In this document: piece by piece, positions 45,561-56,509 of the stretch
How positions within the stretch are numbered: the first letter of the stretch is position 1
How the letters are laid out: the number at the start of each line of letters is the position of its first letter
Source: Liolophura sinensis
Taxonomy: Eukaryota; Mollusca; Polyplacophora; Chitonida; Chitonidae
Direction of reading: 5' to 3'
Assembly: GCF_032854445.1 (NCBI RefSeq)
Contig: NC_088300.1
Coordinates: 30,421,608-30,485,607, forward strand
DNA length: 64,000 nucleotides
Program-made: the position numbers and the translations under genes
The notes under the pieces: model-generated
Told to the model about the DNA's origin: nothing
The model's database searches: none
What the model saw: only the letters and a program-made list of their open reading frames with translations

Positions 45561-46966
45561 ACCTTTGTAATACAGGACGAGGTTGCGAGGCTGGTCACAT
45601 TATCTCGCTTCGCAAAATCGCTTCTGACAAATTTCTCATGTTTAAGAAATATTGATGGTTGGGGTAAAAAGTGTTGCGAACTTATCATATATATAGGATG
45701 GGAATGCTGAAAGTTGAAGAACTCCATTCATCTCGCTTCATTATATTATTTATCACATAATTGTATGGTATATTCTCTTGTGTACGTGTAAATGGTAGTT
45801 TACGGGGTCGACCAAGAAAAAACAGCAACAGGTCGATGTAAACAGGCCTTTCTATCAAAAATCGCAGAGAAAAACTCGACAGAATATAAATTGCCAAATA
45901 TCTGCATATATATTACCTCATAAGTAAGATGACGTACATGGTTAGAAAATTTTGTAAACATTTTTTCCGCGATAATATTTGCAACTCAGTCAAGGAAATT
46001 ATTCTCTTCGTCCGCAAATCACATAATAACTATAGATGCGTAATTTTATATTAAAATACAAAATGTTTTTGGGGGGATTTTGTAATACGCAATGACCTTT
46101 GTGAAATATTCTCAGCTGTTTTTTGAGAAATGTATACTCTAATCTTCCCGCTAAGCCTATTACGTGAAAACATTCCACATTTGCTAATGTAATCAATCAG
46201 ACTTATCCTGTCAGATGGCTTTAATCAACGTAGCATGTCTGCACCTGTCGATAGCATGCTGGTTACACAAGCCGAAACATAGCGACTAAAATGTCTAATC
46301 AGATCGGATTACATCTGCTTTTTGAGTGAGATCTGCGTCATTTCAGCCAATTACATGTAACAATCTCTTTCCATGTTTTCCTTTTACCAAATTCTTTTCA
46401 ACAGAATTTGTAATCAACTAGCCGTTTTCGGCTGCATTTTTTTTTGTATTAAACCCCACACATAATATTCATTTTCACAATCTACCGCTTCCATATGTTG
46501 GTGTGAAAGAAATGCACGATTGTTCCTTATGACTTTGACCCCAGCAAAGCTCTTTTTTCTGGCTGTTCCTGAATGATTGTCATTCTCACTATAACTGATC
46601 TTCCAAAATCTGCTCGATATCCATATTCATTAAAAACGTGATACAGGAAGTTTCCTCGCTGATGTTATACAGCTGATTTTGAAATGCTTCATTTTCCCTG
46701 TAGCAAGAAGCATGATCAGCTTATTTTTGAGAGTTAAAAAAATTTTCTGCAAGCTAATGGTTTTGTGAAATTTCATGCATACATCACATACATGTCCCAC
46801 AAAGAAATGCAAACTGTAGATATGGAAAATCCGGGTGCAAAGATAGGTCATATAAAACCCGTTAATACATGAGTTTCCAGGGACATCTTCAGGAAAATAT
46901 TTCATTTGTGCCAGGAATTGCTCAATTTGATACTTAAGAAAGCATTTGGGGAACTCTGTGGCGAGG
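45561..46966. other. No recognisable feature
   Basis: Several 60-90 codon minus-strand frames (45545-45897, 45999-46196, 46630-46905) without motifs. Confidence 0.35.
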
Positions 46967-47107
46967 TGGTTAGCGTGCCAGCGCGGCGCAATAACCCAGA
47001 AGCCTCTCGCTAATACAGTCGCTGCGAGTTTAAGTCCAGCTCATACTTGCCACCGTCGTGTAAGTGAAATATTCTTGAATATACTAATCAAATAAATCAA
47101 CAAATAA
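46967..47107 (+). repeat. SINE-A with tRNA-like head, internally deleted
   Basis: The head 'gcgaggtggttagcgtgcca' (A-box-like) and 'gcgagtttaagtccagctca' (B-box-like) is followed at once by 'caccgtcgtgtaagtgaaat' and the tail, so about 110 bases of the middle are missing. This links the tRNA head and the tail in one element and supports their being a single family. Confidence 0.88.
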
Positions 47108-47274
47108 GTTTGGGAGTACACATCCCAACGTACAAGGTAGGGAAGGTAATTAAATCCACAGGCTCAAGCGAGTGTTACATTTGCAAGAGGACAGAAATTC
47201 GACCTGTGTAATGCAACAAGTCGAACAATAATGAGATTGAGTTTGCAAAATCATTCACATATAATATCTTCGTG

Positions 47275-47535
47275 GTGTGATGTTTAGCGTGTCAGTACAT
47301 CACCATGGATCAAGAGCCTCTCACCAATGTAGTCGTTGTGAGTTCAAATCCAGCTCTTGCTTGCTTCCTCCCCCAGTCCAATGAGGGCAGGTCTTTCAGC
47401 AACCTGTGGATGGTCATAGGTTTCCCCCGGGTTCTGTTCGGTTTCCTCCGATCATAATGCTGGCCGCCGTCGTATAAGTGGAATATTTTTTGTGTTCGGG
47501 GTTAATAAAAATAATCAAATAAATAGATAAATCAA
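47275..47535 (+). repeat. SINE-A, the only plus-strand full-length copy
   Basis: From 'gtggtgtgatgtttagcgtg' (A-box region) through 'gtgagttcaaatccagctct' (B box), 'tcagcaacctgtggatggtc', 'ggtttcccccgggttctgtt', 'ataatgctggccgccgtcgt' and an (aaat)n end. Length about 260 bp. It would be transcribed by RNA polymerase III from the two boxes and moved by a partner LINE not seen in this window. It lies about 170 bp from the deleted copy in the same orientation. Confidence 0.9.
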
Positions 47536-48354
47536 ATCAGATATTATCTACCCAAAGTTCCAAGTTGCACTTCTTCAGCTCGTCCTCTGTAAAAGATTGA
47601 ATGTCTGGATATCTGACGTCGGAGTCACCAGTCATGTGCATATGTACATGGAGCCATTCACCAGACTGTGCCATTTTGTTCAGTTTCACTTGAGAAGTTA
47701 TTACCACTCAAAAATATCGTTATTCATGTACGGGATCATAGGAGCTGGGGCATCCGATCCCCGTCCAGGAATTTGCGATATCAGATGAGAGTCCCTGGAG
47801 AATAGAAATTGCTTCCTTGGTAATATCTTTTTTGGTTTTATGACGCCACAATTAACGGTCTCCTTAGAACAAACTGTCACCTTTGGCTACAGCTCTAAAC
47901 CGTTCTTTGCGTTCGCTTTACATCCCTGCCACAACTAGCAATACAGATATCTTGAATAACGCCGAGGTCATTGGTGTCACGGTGATGAGGCAGAAAGTTT
48001 TGTCAGAAAACACACAAAAACTCTGTCTCAACCTTTTTGGTCCAGTAATACTTTATACACGTGCAGTCTTACCTACAGCATGCACAACATGATTGTAACA
48101 CCTGAAACAAATTTATTGATAAATACTGATAAAATAGTTCCACACGAGGACAGAAGTGGTGAAGCTAAGTCTGAATAAACAGAAGGGCTACATACAGGCC
48201 CGGTGTGGTTAAGCAACTCCAAATCCCATTTGTATGTACTTGTCAAACAATTAGAAGGCAGACAATATCGAAATTCTTGACAGTAATCTTGTATATAGTA
48301 GAAAATGACACGCCTCACTAGCACCAAAAATGCAGTGACCTTCATTGCATTGTT
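47536..48354. other. No recognisable feature
   Basis: Short frames at 47597-47788, 47883-48092 (plus) and 48073-48345 (minus) have no support. Confidence 0.35.
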
Positions 48355-48447
48355 TTAGACGTTACTGGTGTAGAATTATTCAAAACGCTGTGTTGTCATC
48401 ACATTTAACATACAATAACATTAAGAAAATGCAGTGGGACCAGGGCA
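48355..48447 (-). repeat. Dispersed repeat family X, 5' part (minus)
   Basis: 'gacgttactggtgtagaatt', 'gtgttgtcatcacatttaac' and 'atacaataacattaag' then 'gtgggaccaggg' are the reverse of the family X 5' region. It runs into the inverted-repeat element. Confidence 0.75.
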
Positions 48448-48693
48448 CGGTTGTTCAAAACTGGTTTAAGACTTAATACCAGATTTAGGTTTAAGCCAAG
48501 TCTTCAATTTTGTACATCGCCTAAAAAAAGTTGTGTAACATTATATTAAGTATGAACTAAAACTGCTGTTGTTATACTTTGACTTTGGAGAACTGCACTG
48601 GCTGCTGGGTTTGGCTAAAAATTTAAATACAAAACATGACTTAATACCAGTATTAGATAATTCACTTTCGAACAACTGGTCCCTGTGCAGCGA
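48441..48693. mobile_element. MITE-like element with terminal inverted repeats
   Basis: The left end 'ccagggcacggttgttcaaa' with 'ctggtttaagacttaatacc' is mirrored by the right end, which reads 'cttaataccagtattag' then 'ttcgaacaactggtccctg'. Length about 250 bp, AT-rich interior, no coding capacity, as in non-autonomous DNA transposons. A degraded relative is at 34.3 kb. Superfamily not determinable. Confidence 0.7.
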
Positions 48694-48875
48694 GGTAGAG
48701 TGATACAGTTGTCAAATGGTCACACGTAACCGATGAAATACCGCCTCTTGTCAGTTTACCTAAGTTAGAGTTGTACACTAACTATTCATGTAAATGCATA
48801 AATAGCAGCCAGCAACATGCCCCCTAGCACAATGCCCCCTAGCAGTAGAATTAGGTAAGAAAAATTGCCTTAATG
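48694..48875 (-). repeat. Dispersed repeat family X, 3' part (minus)
   Basis: 'gtgatacagttgtcaaatgg', 'tcacacgtaaccgatgaaat', 'cctcttgtcagtttacctaa' and 'catgtaaatgcataaatagc' then a doubled 'atgccccctagca' (the G-spot in reverse). Its order relative to the 5' part is swapped compared with a simple inverted copy. Confidence 0.75.
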
Positions 48876-50242
48876 TTAGTTGGCTGTGACATGTGAAAAA
48901 GCAGTTTATCTACTGTAATACCTCATTACAGTAACTCGTTACGTTACAGTTTGAGATACATCATATCAGCTAGAACGTAGTATACAGCGCTTACATTTCA
49001 GCGTGCCATAAATACGTTCGCTGAGAACGCGTTATTCATATTGCGCTGTCATTATACCGTTCTATTTCGTAGAGACACCTGGATCAGGCTGCTGATAGAT
49101 GTCTGTAGTCAGCAATACAAGGATATAGACGTCAGTATGATTAATGGCTGTTACAATGGCGCCCAAGATTTGCCTCTCGTGAGTCGCACACACAAAAAAA
49201 TATCCCCCCGCAAACCGCTATTTCTAGATTCCTGTGACAAATGATTTTGTCGGCTGTGTACAATTTTGAGATATGCGTAAAAACCTCAATATGTCCACTT
49301 CCGAAGTGATTTACTGCTGCACAGAAGTTTAGGGTAAGATTTTTTTAAATCGTGCGACAGATGAATTATATTAGCTAAAGAAGACCATAAAGTAGGTGTA
49401 GCTATAGACTTCCGGTAGACTCGCAACTTAAGTGATGACTGCAAATCCCTCTGCATGCGCCTAGAATTTGATCTGATGATATATTTTGGGACTTTTTTGC
49501 GGCCTGATGATTATGAGTTATTCACTTAATGACAAAGAAAACATTAAACAGGCTGTTAGACGAAAGACCATTAAACACTGTCCAGAAAAGTAGTACGATT
49601 CATTTTTTTCCAGTATAGTGATTAAAATGCATTTGAAACTTTATATTCTACGGTGGACTTTTCTAGCGATTTTGGAACCACACACGTTAAATCAGGTTTA
49701 AAATTTCATCTTTCAAAATGCATATACACATAGAGCTATGAATGCATTCACCGAATGGGCCTTGAAGCAAACTATTTCAAGTCAAAAATGTGGATGTGAT
49801 GTCATTGACACCATCTGCGTCATTCCACTTCGTTGCTAGCAATAAATCCGCTTTGAAATTTGACTACTTAAAATTAATTGCTTCCGATTGCTTTCTGTTA
49901 GACTGTTTTGATCATTTACACGTTATTGGGAGGGGTGGGGGTGGGTGGGGGATATAGGGCATTCGATTGTTCAGAAAATATGGCGAGGTAGTTGAGAAAT
50001 GGAGCTGGCATTTTTCAATATAAATGCGTTAAATCAAAATGGTTTCTGGTATTTATCATTGTGACTGTGCCCGTTTTGGCGTAAGCACATTGGCGGTGAG
50101 ACTCTACCGTACCATTAATGAAAAATTACACGAAACCGCGAAATTGTAGTCTAATTATATAGGAAAAGCTAATAAAAGAGTCTGTCGAAACACGCAACGC
50201 AATCTATAACTTTCACAAACTCCAGTTCTTATATAGGATTTA
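48876..50242. other. Mostly unannotated
   Basis: A G-rich run at 49928-49953 (gggaggggtgggggtgggtg and on) could form a G-quadruplex. 'gcattcaccgaatgggcctt' near 49745 resembles 'gcgttcaccgcatggacctt' near 62217, a possible minor repeat. No gene recognised. Confidence 0.4.
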
Positions 50243-51240
50243 GAAAAGCACACAGTTCTGCCATTTCTGCTATTTCTTTAACAAGAACTTAACCCGGAAG
50301 GTGAAAATAAGAAAGCATGAGATTAAATTATCTCACGACGGGTTTTGTTTTAAACCACGTGTTCAATCAACTAAGGATGAATTTACCTCTGCAGCACTAA
50401 GTTCTATTGAACCGTTAAAATGTGTTTTGCCAGTTGAATTGGTTTGTTAATCTTTACATCTTCCTAACATGGCCTAGACATAATGTAACTCTCATAAACA
50501 GCTATAAAGTAGATGGGAAGAATTATTCCCTGATCGATTCAGGCATGACATCAACTCTGTGCATAAACAAGGTGCAGTTAATAGAGAGATTTATATTATT
50601 TATCTCACCATAATGCTGGCAGCCGTCGTATAAGTGAAATATTCTTGAGTACGGCGTAAAACACCAATCACATAAATAAATAAATATTATTTATCGTTAT
50701 GAGCAGTAATGCAGCAGGGATTTTACTTCAAGAACCTGATAACTACAGCTGTAATGTTTTTTCTTTACAAACTGTGGTTACTTCTCCGGTGGGAACAGGT
50801 AAAATTTAAATGGCTATAGGAAATGGTTTCAGAGCAGAGAAAGATCGTGATTTTTTAGGTTTTTTAATCCCGTTGGCCATTGCATGAAATGTATTAACAG
50901 TGCCTCATTTTGTTCAGCCATATCTAAGAGCAATTGACAGCTTGTTAATAAAGAATGATCTACGCCAACAAATCCCCCGTCTAGTAAATGGATTGACCTC
51001 TTTATCACACATAACATCGATTGCCTTTCAACTTGAAAATATCCATGCAAGTCCACTCTATGACAGCTCGTTTACGTTATTTACGCTGCTCTTCACGTAA
51101 GTCGCATTTCACGGGTATTTCATTTTCATTCATTCTTAAAGGCGTGGTCTTTAAGGAGTAATTTTTTTAAAGAAAATGTGATGCATCCTCGATGAATAAT
51201 TTCCTCCTTGAGCCATTATTCATGTGCTCCTCCCAGAACG
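50243..51240 (+). repeat. Diverged segmental duplication, copy A
   Basis: Shares with 53096-54502 ordered blocks: 'gatgagattaaattatctc'-like, 'gcagcac', 'ccagttgaattggtttgtta', 'cataatgtaactctcataaa', 'cttgttaataaagaatgatc', 'acatcgattgcc' and 'gtgatctttaag'-like. Copy A alone carries a SINE-A insertion at 50605. One frame near 50485-50570 reads ...LIDSG..STLC..., reminiscent of a retroelement aspartic protease active site, but copy B has LIDP at that place and a stop nearby. If this was an LTR retroelement, both copies are dead. Confidence 0.7.
50605..50683 (+). repeat. SINE-A, strongly 5'-truncated, with target-site duplication
   Basis: 'tcaccataatgctggcagcc' to the (aaat)n end, close to the family consensus. 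The 12-bp atattatttatc flanks it at 50593-50604 and 50684-50695. Absent from the equivalent place in duplication copy B, so it inserted after the duplication, or only copy A received it. Confidence 0.95.
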
Positions 51241-52087
51241 AACGGAATTTCTTTGATACATACCGTAGCTGATTACGTAATCTCTTCAGCACTTTAGTAG
51301 GAAGGAATCGAAGTGAGAGAATAAATGGGCTAATTTGGGATAAATGTGTCTGATTTATTTATACCTAAGTGCTGATATATTTATAGTTCGACCTCTCTTG
51401 AAATCTTTGACAAGTATAGCATCACGAATAACTCAAAAAGGAAAAAATAGACAATAAAAAATAAAACATAAACAAACAGAAATCAACCACCGTGTACAGT
51501 TTTAAAAGCCGTATCAAGACAAGCTTTTAATACGTTAAACCAGTCTCACAGTACAAATTGTATATATTTGGAATAACACACCGTCTCTGGCTGTCTAAAA
51601 GGCGAAAGAATCAATTATTGTTTACGGACTGCTAATGCGTGATACAGCGGAAATCTGACGATAATTTAACAGGAAGTAGTAACAGAAGTCATCAAACACA
51701 TCCGGAAACACATTAGGCGTAATAGGGCCTGAATCATATGCTGCATCATTCTGTAATCTCATTTTGATAATTCTACTACAGAGTTGTTATGTCTACACGC
51801 CTGTTTGATGAAATAAGGCCTCTTCTACCATTTTGTGCTAAGTGTGAAAGCGAGGCTATTTGAAAAACTGTAGTCTGAAGAGAATGGTTTCATTTTATAC
51901 AGTATTTTCCTACTGTTTAAATCGCCTTAAACAAGCGAATCTCTTAACGTATTTGATGTGGCGCTAAACCCTGTATCATCACAAAGTACTCAGTAGTCTC
52001 CACTTTATTACTGCCACAGCACTTCCATGTATAGCTTTAGTAAGGCGCCACGTCTGCTGTTAATGATCTATGCAGTAGTACATAGCA
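51241..52087. other. No recognisable feature
   Basis: Nothing supported. Confidence 0.35.
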
Positions 52088-52275
52088 ACATTAAAACGTT
52101 CATGAATTAGGTGTGTGTACATATACTGTGTCTTCTTGTAGCAGGGCGAGTCCATGCCGCCAAAGTGTTGCCATCACTGAAGTATCATGCCGAAGACACC
52201 AGACATGACACCCTAGTCAGTCGCATTATACTAACACTGGGGCAACCAGTCTCGTTTCATTGCTCTGACCTGTCA
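52088..52275 (-). repeat. SINE-B body fragment, minus
   Basis: 'gtgtacatatactgtgtctt', 'cttgtagcagggcgagtcca', 'gccgccaaagtgttgccatc', 'gccgaagacaccagacatga' and 'ctggggcaaccagtctcg' match the body at 2.7 and 25.2 kb. Both head and tail are largely missing. Confidence 0.78.
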
Positions 52276-52663
52276 GTACTGATTCGTGTATAGATTCGGG
52301 TGACTATTTATCATGCTACATATAAAGACCTGAATGTCCACTGGCTTCCTTAAGAAAATATCACTTGGTTTCAGGAGACAACGAGGACGCGTTAGTAATG
52401 CCAGTGGGATTAACACATCCCTTGTGCTTGGAGATAACCATGTCTTGCTTTTGTACGGTAAATTTCCGAACATGTTCGTATTTCCTGAGAAAAAAAGGGT
52501 CTGTACTTTAAGCTCTTTTTAACATGCCACAAGAACGACAATCTATCAACACTACAGACATACCAAGGGCGATAGAATGCATCACATTTCCAAAACTTTT
52601 CCGTATAAATTTCATAAGTCACTTTTATGCCACTTTTACAGACTCATACATTTTGTCAAGCAT

Positions 52664-52800
52664 ACTCACAGTTGCCATGCTTAGACCTTTAGGCCATTGA
52701 GGTCGTGCGTTCGAATCTATCTCTTGCTTTGTTCAGCCGTGGCTTTAAGTCATGGCGTTTGTCAACTGGCTGGCGAGGGCCGGTGGTTTGGTGGTTTGGC
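52664..52800 (+). repeat. tRNA-like SINE head, family not assigned
   Basis: 'gtcgtgcgttcgaatctatc' contains a good B box (gttcgaatc), about 35 bases after 'gccatgcttagacctttagg'. The body 'gttcagccgtggctttaagt' does not match SINE-A or SINE-B in this window. Confidence 0.45.
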
Positions 52801-52875
52801 GTGTGGCCTAAAAATAATTCATTAGTACTTATATTGTGCTGCTGGATTCCGGTTCATAGTGAGTTAAGATAGGTG

Positions 52876-53110
52876 CTGTGGTCTTTTCTGGGGAATGAGA
52901 AAGAACTGTCGTTTAAGAGGGTTACTCTCAGCGTTACGAGAAAATCAGGATTAGGCCCTCAAAAAACTGTTAAGTGGCGGTCATTTGTAGGAAAGCAAGA
53001 AAAGCGGCTATATATTACGTTATTTCATGTGTTTAACGCAAAGAAATTAGTAACGCTGAGGGCAATTTCTTAAACGACAGTTCTTTCTCATTCCTCAGAA
53101 AAGAACACAG
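52876..53110. mobile_element. Foldback/MITE-like element with 60-bp inverted arms
   Basis: The left arm 52876-52936 and right arm 53050-53110 are inverted copies, with 27 identical bases in the core (52892-52918 against 53068-53094). The 113-bp loop has no coding capacity. The right arm overlaps the start of duplication copy B. No target duplication could be fixed. Confidence 0.75.
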
Positions 53111-54502
53111 ATCCACCAATTCGTCACGCGATATTTCTTTGGCAAGAACTGAAAATGACAAGGTGAAAATAGCAAAGGATGAGATTAAATTATCTCGGGC
53201 CTCGGGCTGATTGAGTGGTTTCATCGATGCTCTGTCGGGTTTTATTTTAATACACACACTCGATCAGCTGTGAAAGTTGTATTAGGGATGACTTTAAAAT
53301 TTACCTGTGCAGCACGAAATTATACTGAACCGTCAAAATCTCATTTACCAGTTGAATTGATTTGTTAATCTTGACATCTTCCAACCACACAAACGCAACG
53401 TGGGGTCGACATAATGTAACTCTCATAAACGACTGTAATGTAAATGGGAAGAGTTAGTCCCTAATCGATCCAGCCCTCAGGTCAACTCTGTCCATAAACT
53501 GTTAGTAAGAACTACAAAGCCTTTTGGACCATGTCTTCCAGGCTAGAAACATGCCGATAAGGCGTCGGCTTACTCCTTCCATAGTTTGCAAATTCACTTT
53601 GTTTGCAAAACTGTGACATTACTTTTCGGAAAAGCTTGACTGTGTAGCAATAGGAACAAGTAGGCTTCAATATTAGATCATGACAACCCTCATATGTATT
53701 GCGCTCGGTGGCATGCTCTCACTGTGACTCGTTTCAGAACTGAACGGACAAGACGGATGGCCTGTGATCTCAAGGTACAGTTGAAGTTTTGCACTGTGCA
53801 GACACACAATTGCCATATCACTTCAAGAAATCGATGGTAAACCCTATTTTTATCTCATTTCCACTGATCTTCGAATTTATGTATGCAATAATTTGCTCCA
53901 AAATTTGGCTGTGTGCATTCTACAAAACTCTTTAAATGGCCCATAAAACAGTCAAAAGATTACCCTATATTTTGGACTTCTATTCGTCCTCCTCCACAAA
54001 TCCCCACAAGTCGTCAAATGTTCCCATAAACTGCAATTACTTTCCCAGTGGGGGAAAATTTACAATTTAAACTATCTAATCCTCGAGAGATGGATGCAGA
54101 AAAATACGCCAGTCACGTATTTTTGATTCATAATCGTGTTAGTGGGAACAGTATTAACGGTGTCCCACTTTATAGTTCCGCTGTCTTTAATACCCTTAGC
54201 AATTCACATCTTATTAATAAAGAATGATCTATGCGGACAAATACCCACGGACGGTTTCCAGCTCTGTCTTGTTATTGAATTATCCTTTTGATACCAAATG
54301 ACATCGATTTCATTAAACTCGAAACCATTCCATCCACTCTAATTACATCCGGCTTTTACGTTCTTTAACATGGCTCTCCAAATTTCATTTTGGTTCAATC
54401 CTAAATGTGTGATCTTTAAGAATTGTTTTTAAGAAAATGTAACTCTTTGCCTCACCGGTGTATGTTTTTTCTCATTTAATTCATTCTTTGCTTCTCCCAG
54501 AA
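53096..54502 (+). repeat. Diverged segmental duplication, copy B
   Basis: Counterpart of 50243-51240 about 2.9 kb downstream, same orientation, with an additional segment (about 53510-53990) not matched in copy A. Substitutions and small indels are frequent, so the duplication is old. Confidence 0.7.
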
Positions 54503-54999
54503 GAAAAAAAATCTCTAATCATTTTTAATTCCCCATTAGTCTTATTCTTGTCTACTAGCATGCCTTCTCCTCAGCGTATTTTCGTGGGGAAGTGAGAATG
54601 GGTTTGGGGGACAAGCAGGTTTCTAATTGTCGTGTGATATATTCCTCCTGTCTTGAAAGCCATGACGAATGCATCGAGCATGAGGTCACATACACCCATG
54701 CACACTATACTGGAACTTTGTCAACTAGTACTTGGTCTATCCCGCAATTTCAAACTTCATGGGGCCAGGCACACAGACGTCCAGTTTTAAAATCTCGTGG
54801 ATGACCAGATTCATGGTCGAACTCTGGTTTTCCATTTTCGAATCAAAGTGTGCCCTGTTGTATACTGCAATATAATTGTCAAATAATAAATGAATATCAT
54901 CATACCCTCCAAGCATAACCGATACAGAAACATGGCTGACAATGTAGTGTCATATAACAGTGACAGTAAACCGTGTTATCACAAAACGTTCATTTAATT
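54503..54999. other. No recognisable feature
   Basis: A 70-codon frame at 54592-54804 has no motif. Confidence 0.35.
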
Positions 55000-55052
55000 T
55001 GATTTATGTTTTACGCAGTACACCAGAATATTTCGCTTATACGACGGCCGTA
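55000..55052 (-). repeat. SINE-A tail fragment
   Basis: 'ttgatttatgttttacgcag', 'tacaccagaatatttcgctt' and 'atacgacggcc' are the inverted SINE-A end. Confidence 0.82.
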
Positions 55053-55869
55053 CTATGCGTTAAGTTTGTCTCTATTTTATAACTGCCATAACACATTCGT
55101 GTACAGGTTTAATAACGATTTGTACAATGTTACCAAATATCATGGGTAATAAAAAAAATCCTGAGTGTATTGACCGGGGGATACCTAGTTACACATTACG
55201 CAGCCTACAACGGCCTGAATCTCCACCAACTTCCTCCAGATCGCTTGACTTCAAAACACGGAAACAACGGCATAGTGAACGAGCGAACGAGGTATTGTTT
55301 TGCTCGGGTAAAACTCTGGCTTGTTGATATTTACTGTACAACAGAACAAATACGCTTGAAGCACTCTGTGAAGACATTATATTTGCGATGGGAGCGCGTC
55401 TTCATTGAGACGGTAGAAGCGAAATCCTTGTTGACGCTGTTGAACTTCTGCTGTTAAACACCCCCTTGATAATGCGTTCGCTAAGGCGAGCTTTAAATTC
55501 ATGACTGCCTAGGAGCACACGTAAGGTGTAGAGGCAAAATATTTCATTAATTTAAGACCAGAATACGTGGCCTATACACAATTCCTTGCATTATATCATA
55601 AGTCACCTCGGGGTTTCATATCACGGCTATAGGTGTTAGGGTAGTAGACATGCCAGGGACATCTTTGTTCATGCAGAGCAGAACAGCCTGGAGGGGGAGA
55701 TACTGTGTATCGGGCCTTGCACACAGCATGTAAATCTTGGCATATTTAGTCATGATAAGCCATACTGCCTACAGGGGAATAGTTGGCTCTTGATTCCTAT
55801 AGGATACAAGCTTTCTTATGCAGAATATACGCCGTATTAGAGAATGCAGAACAGCGGATAAAAAAGAGC
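55053..55869. other. Unannotated
   Basis: A 95-codon plus frame (55170-55457) overlaps a 66-codon plus frame and a minus frame. No motif recognised. Confidence 0.35.
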
Positions 55870-56040
55870 AGTGACGACAGGGTGATAGTTGGCAACTGAT
55901 CAACCACCGGTGAAATCCGGACTGTAGCCAGTTACGATGTTATTCCAACTGTTTATCTAGATGCTTAAAGAGTGGCAATTAATACTCCCCATATGGCTTA
56001 TCCAGAGTGAAGATCGCCTCCTAGCACCACGGCTTTAGCA
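55870..56040 (-). repeat. Dispersed repeat family X, degraded (minus)
   Basis: 'gacagggtgatagttggcaa', 'ccaccggtgaaatccgg', 'ccaactgtttatctagatgc' and 'cctcctagcaccacggcttt' are the reverse of the family X 3' half. Confidence 0.6.
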
Positions 56041-56365
56041 GAAACAAGGCCGACAGTTTCCGTGAACTGCAGACAGCAAGTAGACTATCATTTTCTCAAC
56101 CATCTTCCGGTAAACAAAGACATTTGTTAGTGTTCTTTTCTCATAAATACGTATCAAGAAAAAAATCAAACAGCTTAAGGCAACAGTAGATTGACAAACA
56201 CCGACAGGTTTCCTCTAAGCATGGAGTATTGTTTGTTCAAACATCGCACGGAACAGTGTAAGAAAAATTGTCCTTCAACTGTCACACACAAGATCACCTT
56301 GCTATAGACCTACACAATGAACATGTATCGTCACTCGCAGAACACACATTGGGCGCGTGTTAGAG

Positions 56366-56509
56366 ATGTCGGAAGTTGAGCTATACTCTCGCGAGATGGA
56401 CGAGACTGATATAGCTGCGATTTTGAGCGCTCGCGGTATCTGGTCTTCAGGGATTTATCGCCGTCATGTGATGCCTAAAAGAATTAGACTCTCTCCATAC
56501 TTGGCGTGA
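56366..56509 (+). CDS. Short candidate coding frame, unknown, over a CpG-containing motif
   Basis: A 47-codon frame, MSEVELYSREMDETDIAAIL through SARGIWSSGIYRRHVMPKRI, with an acidic start and basic end. Too short for a strong call; a G at -3 is the only start-site support. The perfect palindrome tctcgcgaga lies inside it. It could be a first exon, an upstream ORF, or chance. Not recognised. Confidence 0.2.
   Translation: MSEVELYSREMDETDIAAILSARGIWSSGIYRRHVMPKRIRLSPYLA
56387..56396. promoter_or_regulatory. TCTCGCGAGA palindrome
   Basis: This exact 10-mer is known as a core-promoter motif of CpG-type promoters in vertebrates. Whether it acts so in this organism is unknown. CpG is locally frequent (56350-56465), in contrast to the surroundings. 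Confidence 0.35.

Noticed and set aside
49928-49953. G-quadruplex as a regulatory element
   Set aside because: The G-rich run is real but nothing nearby suggests a promoter or gene, so no role is claimed.
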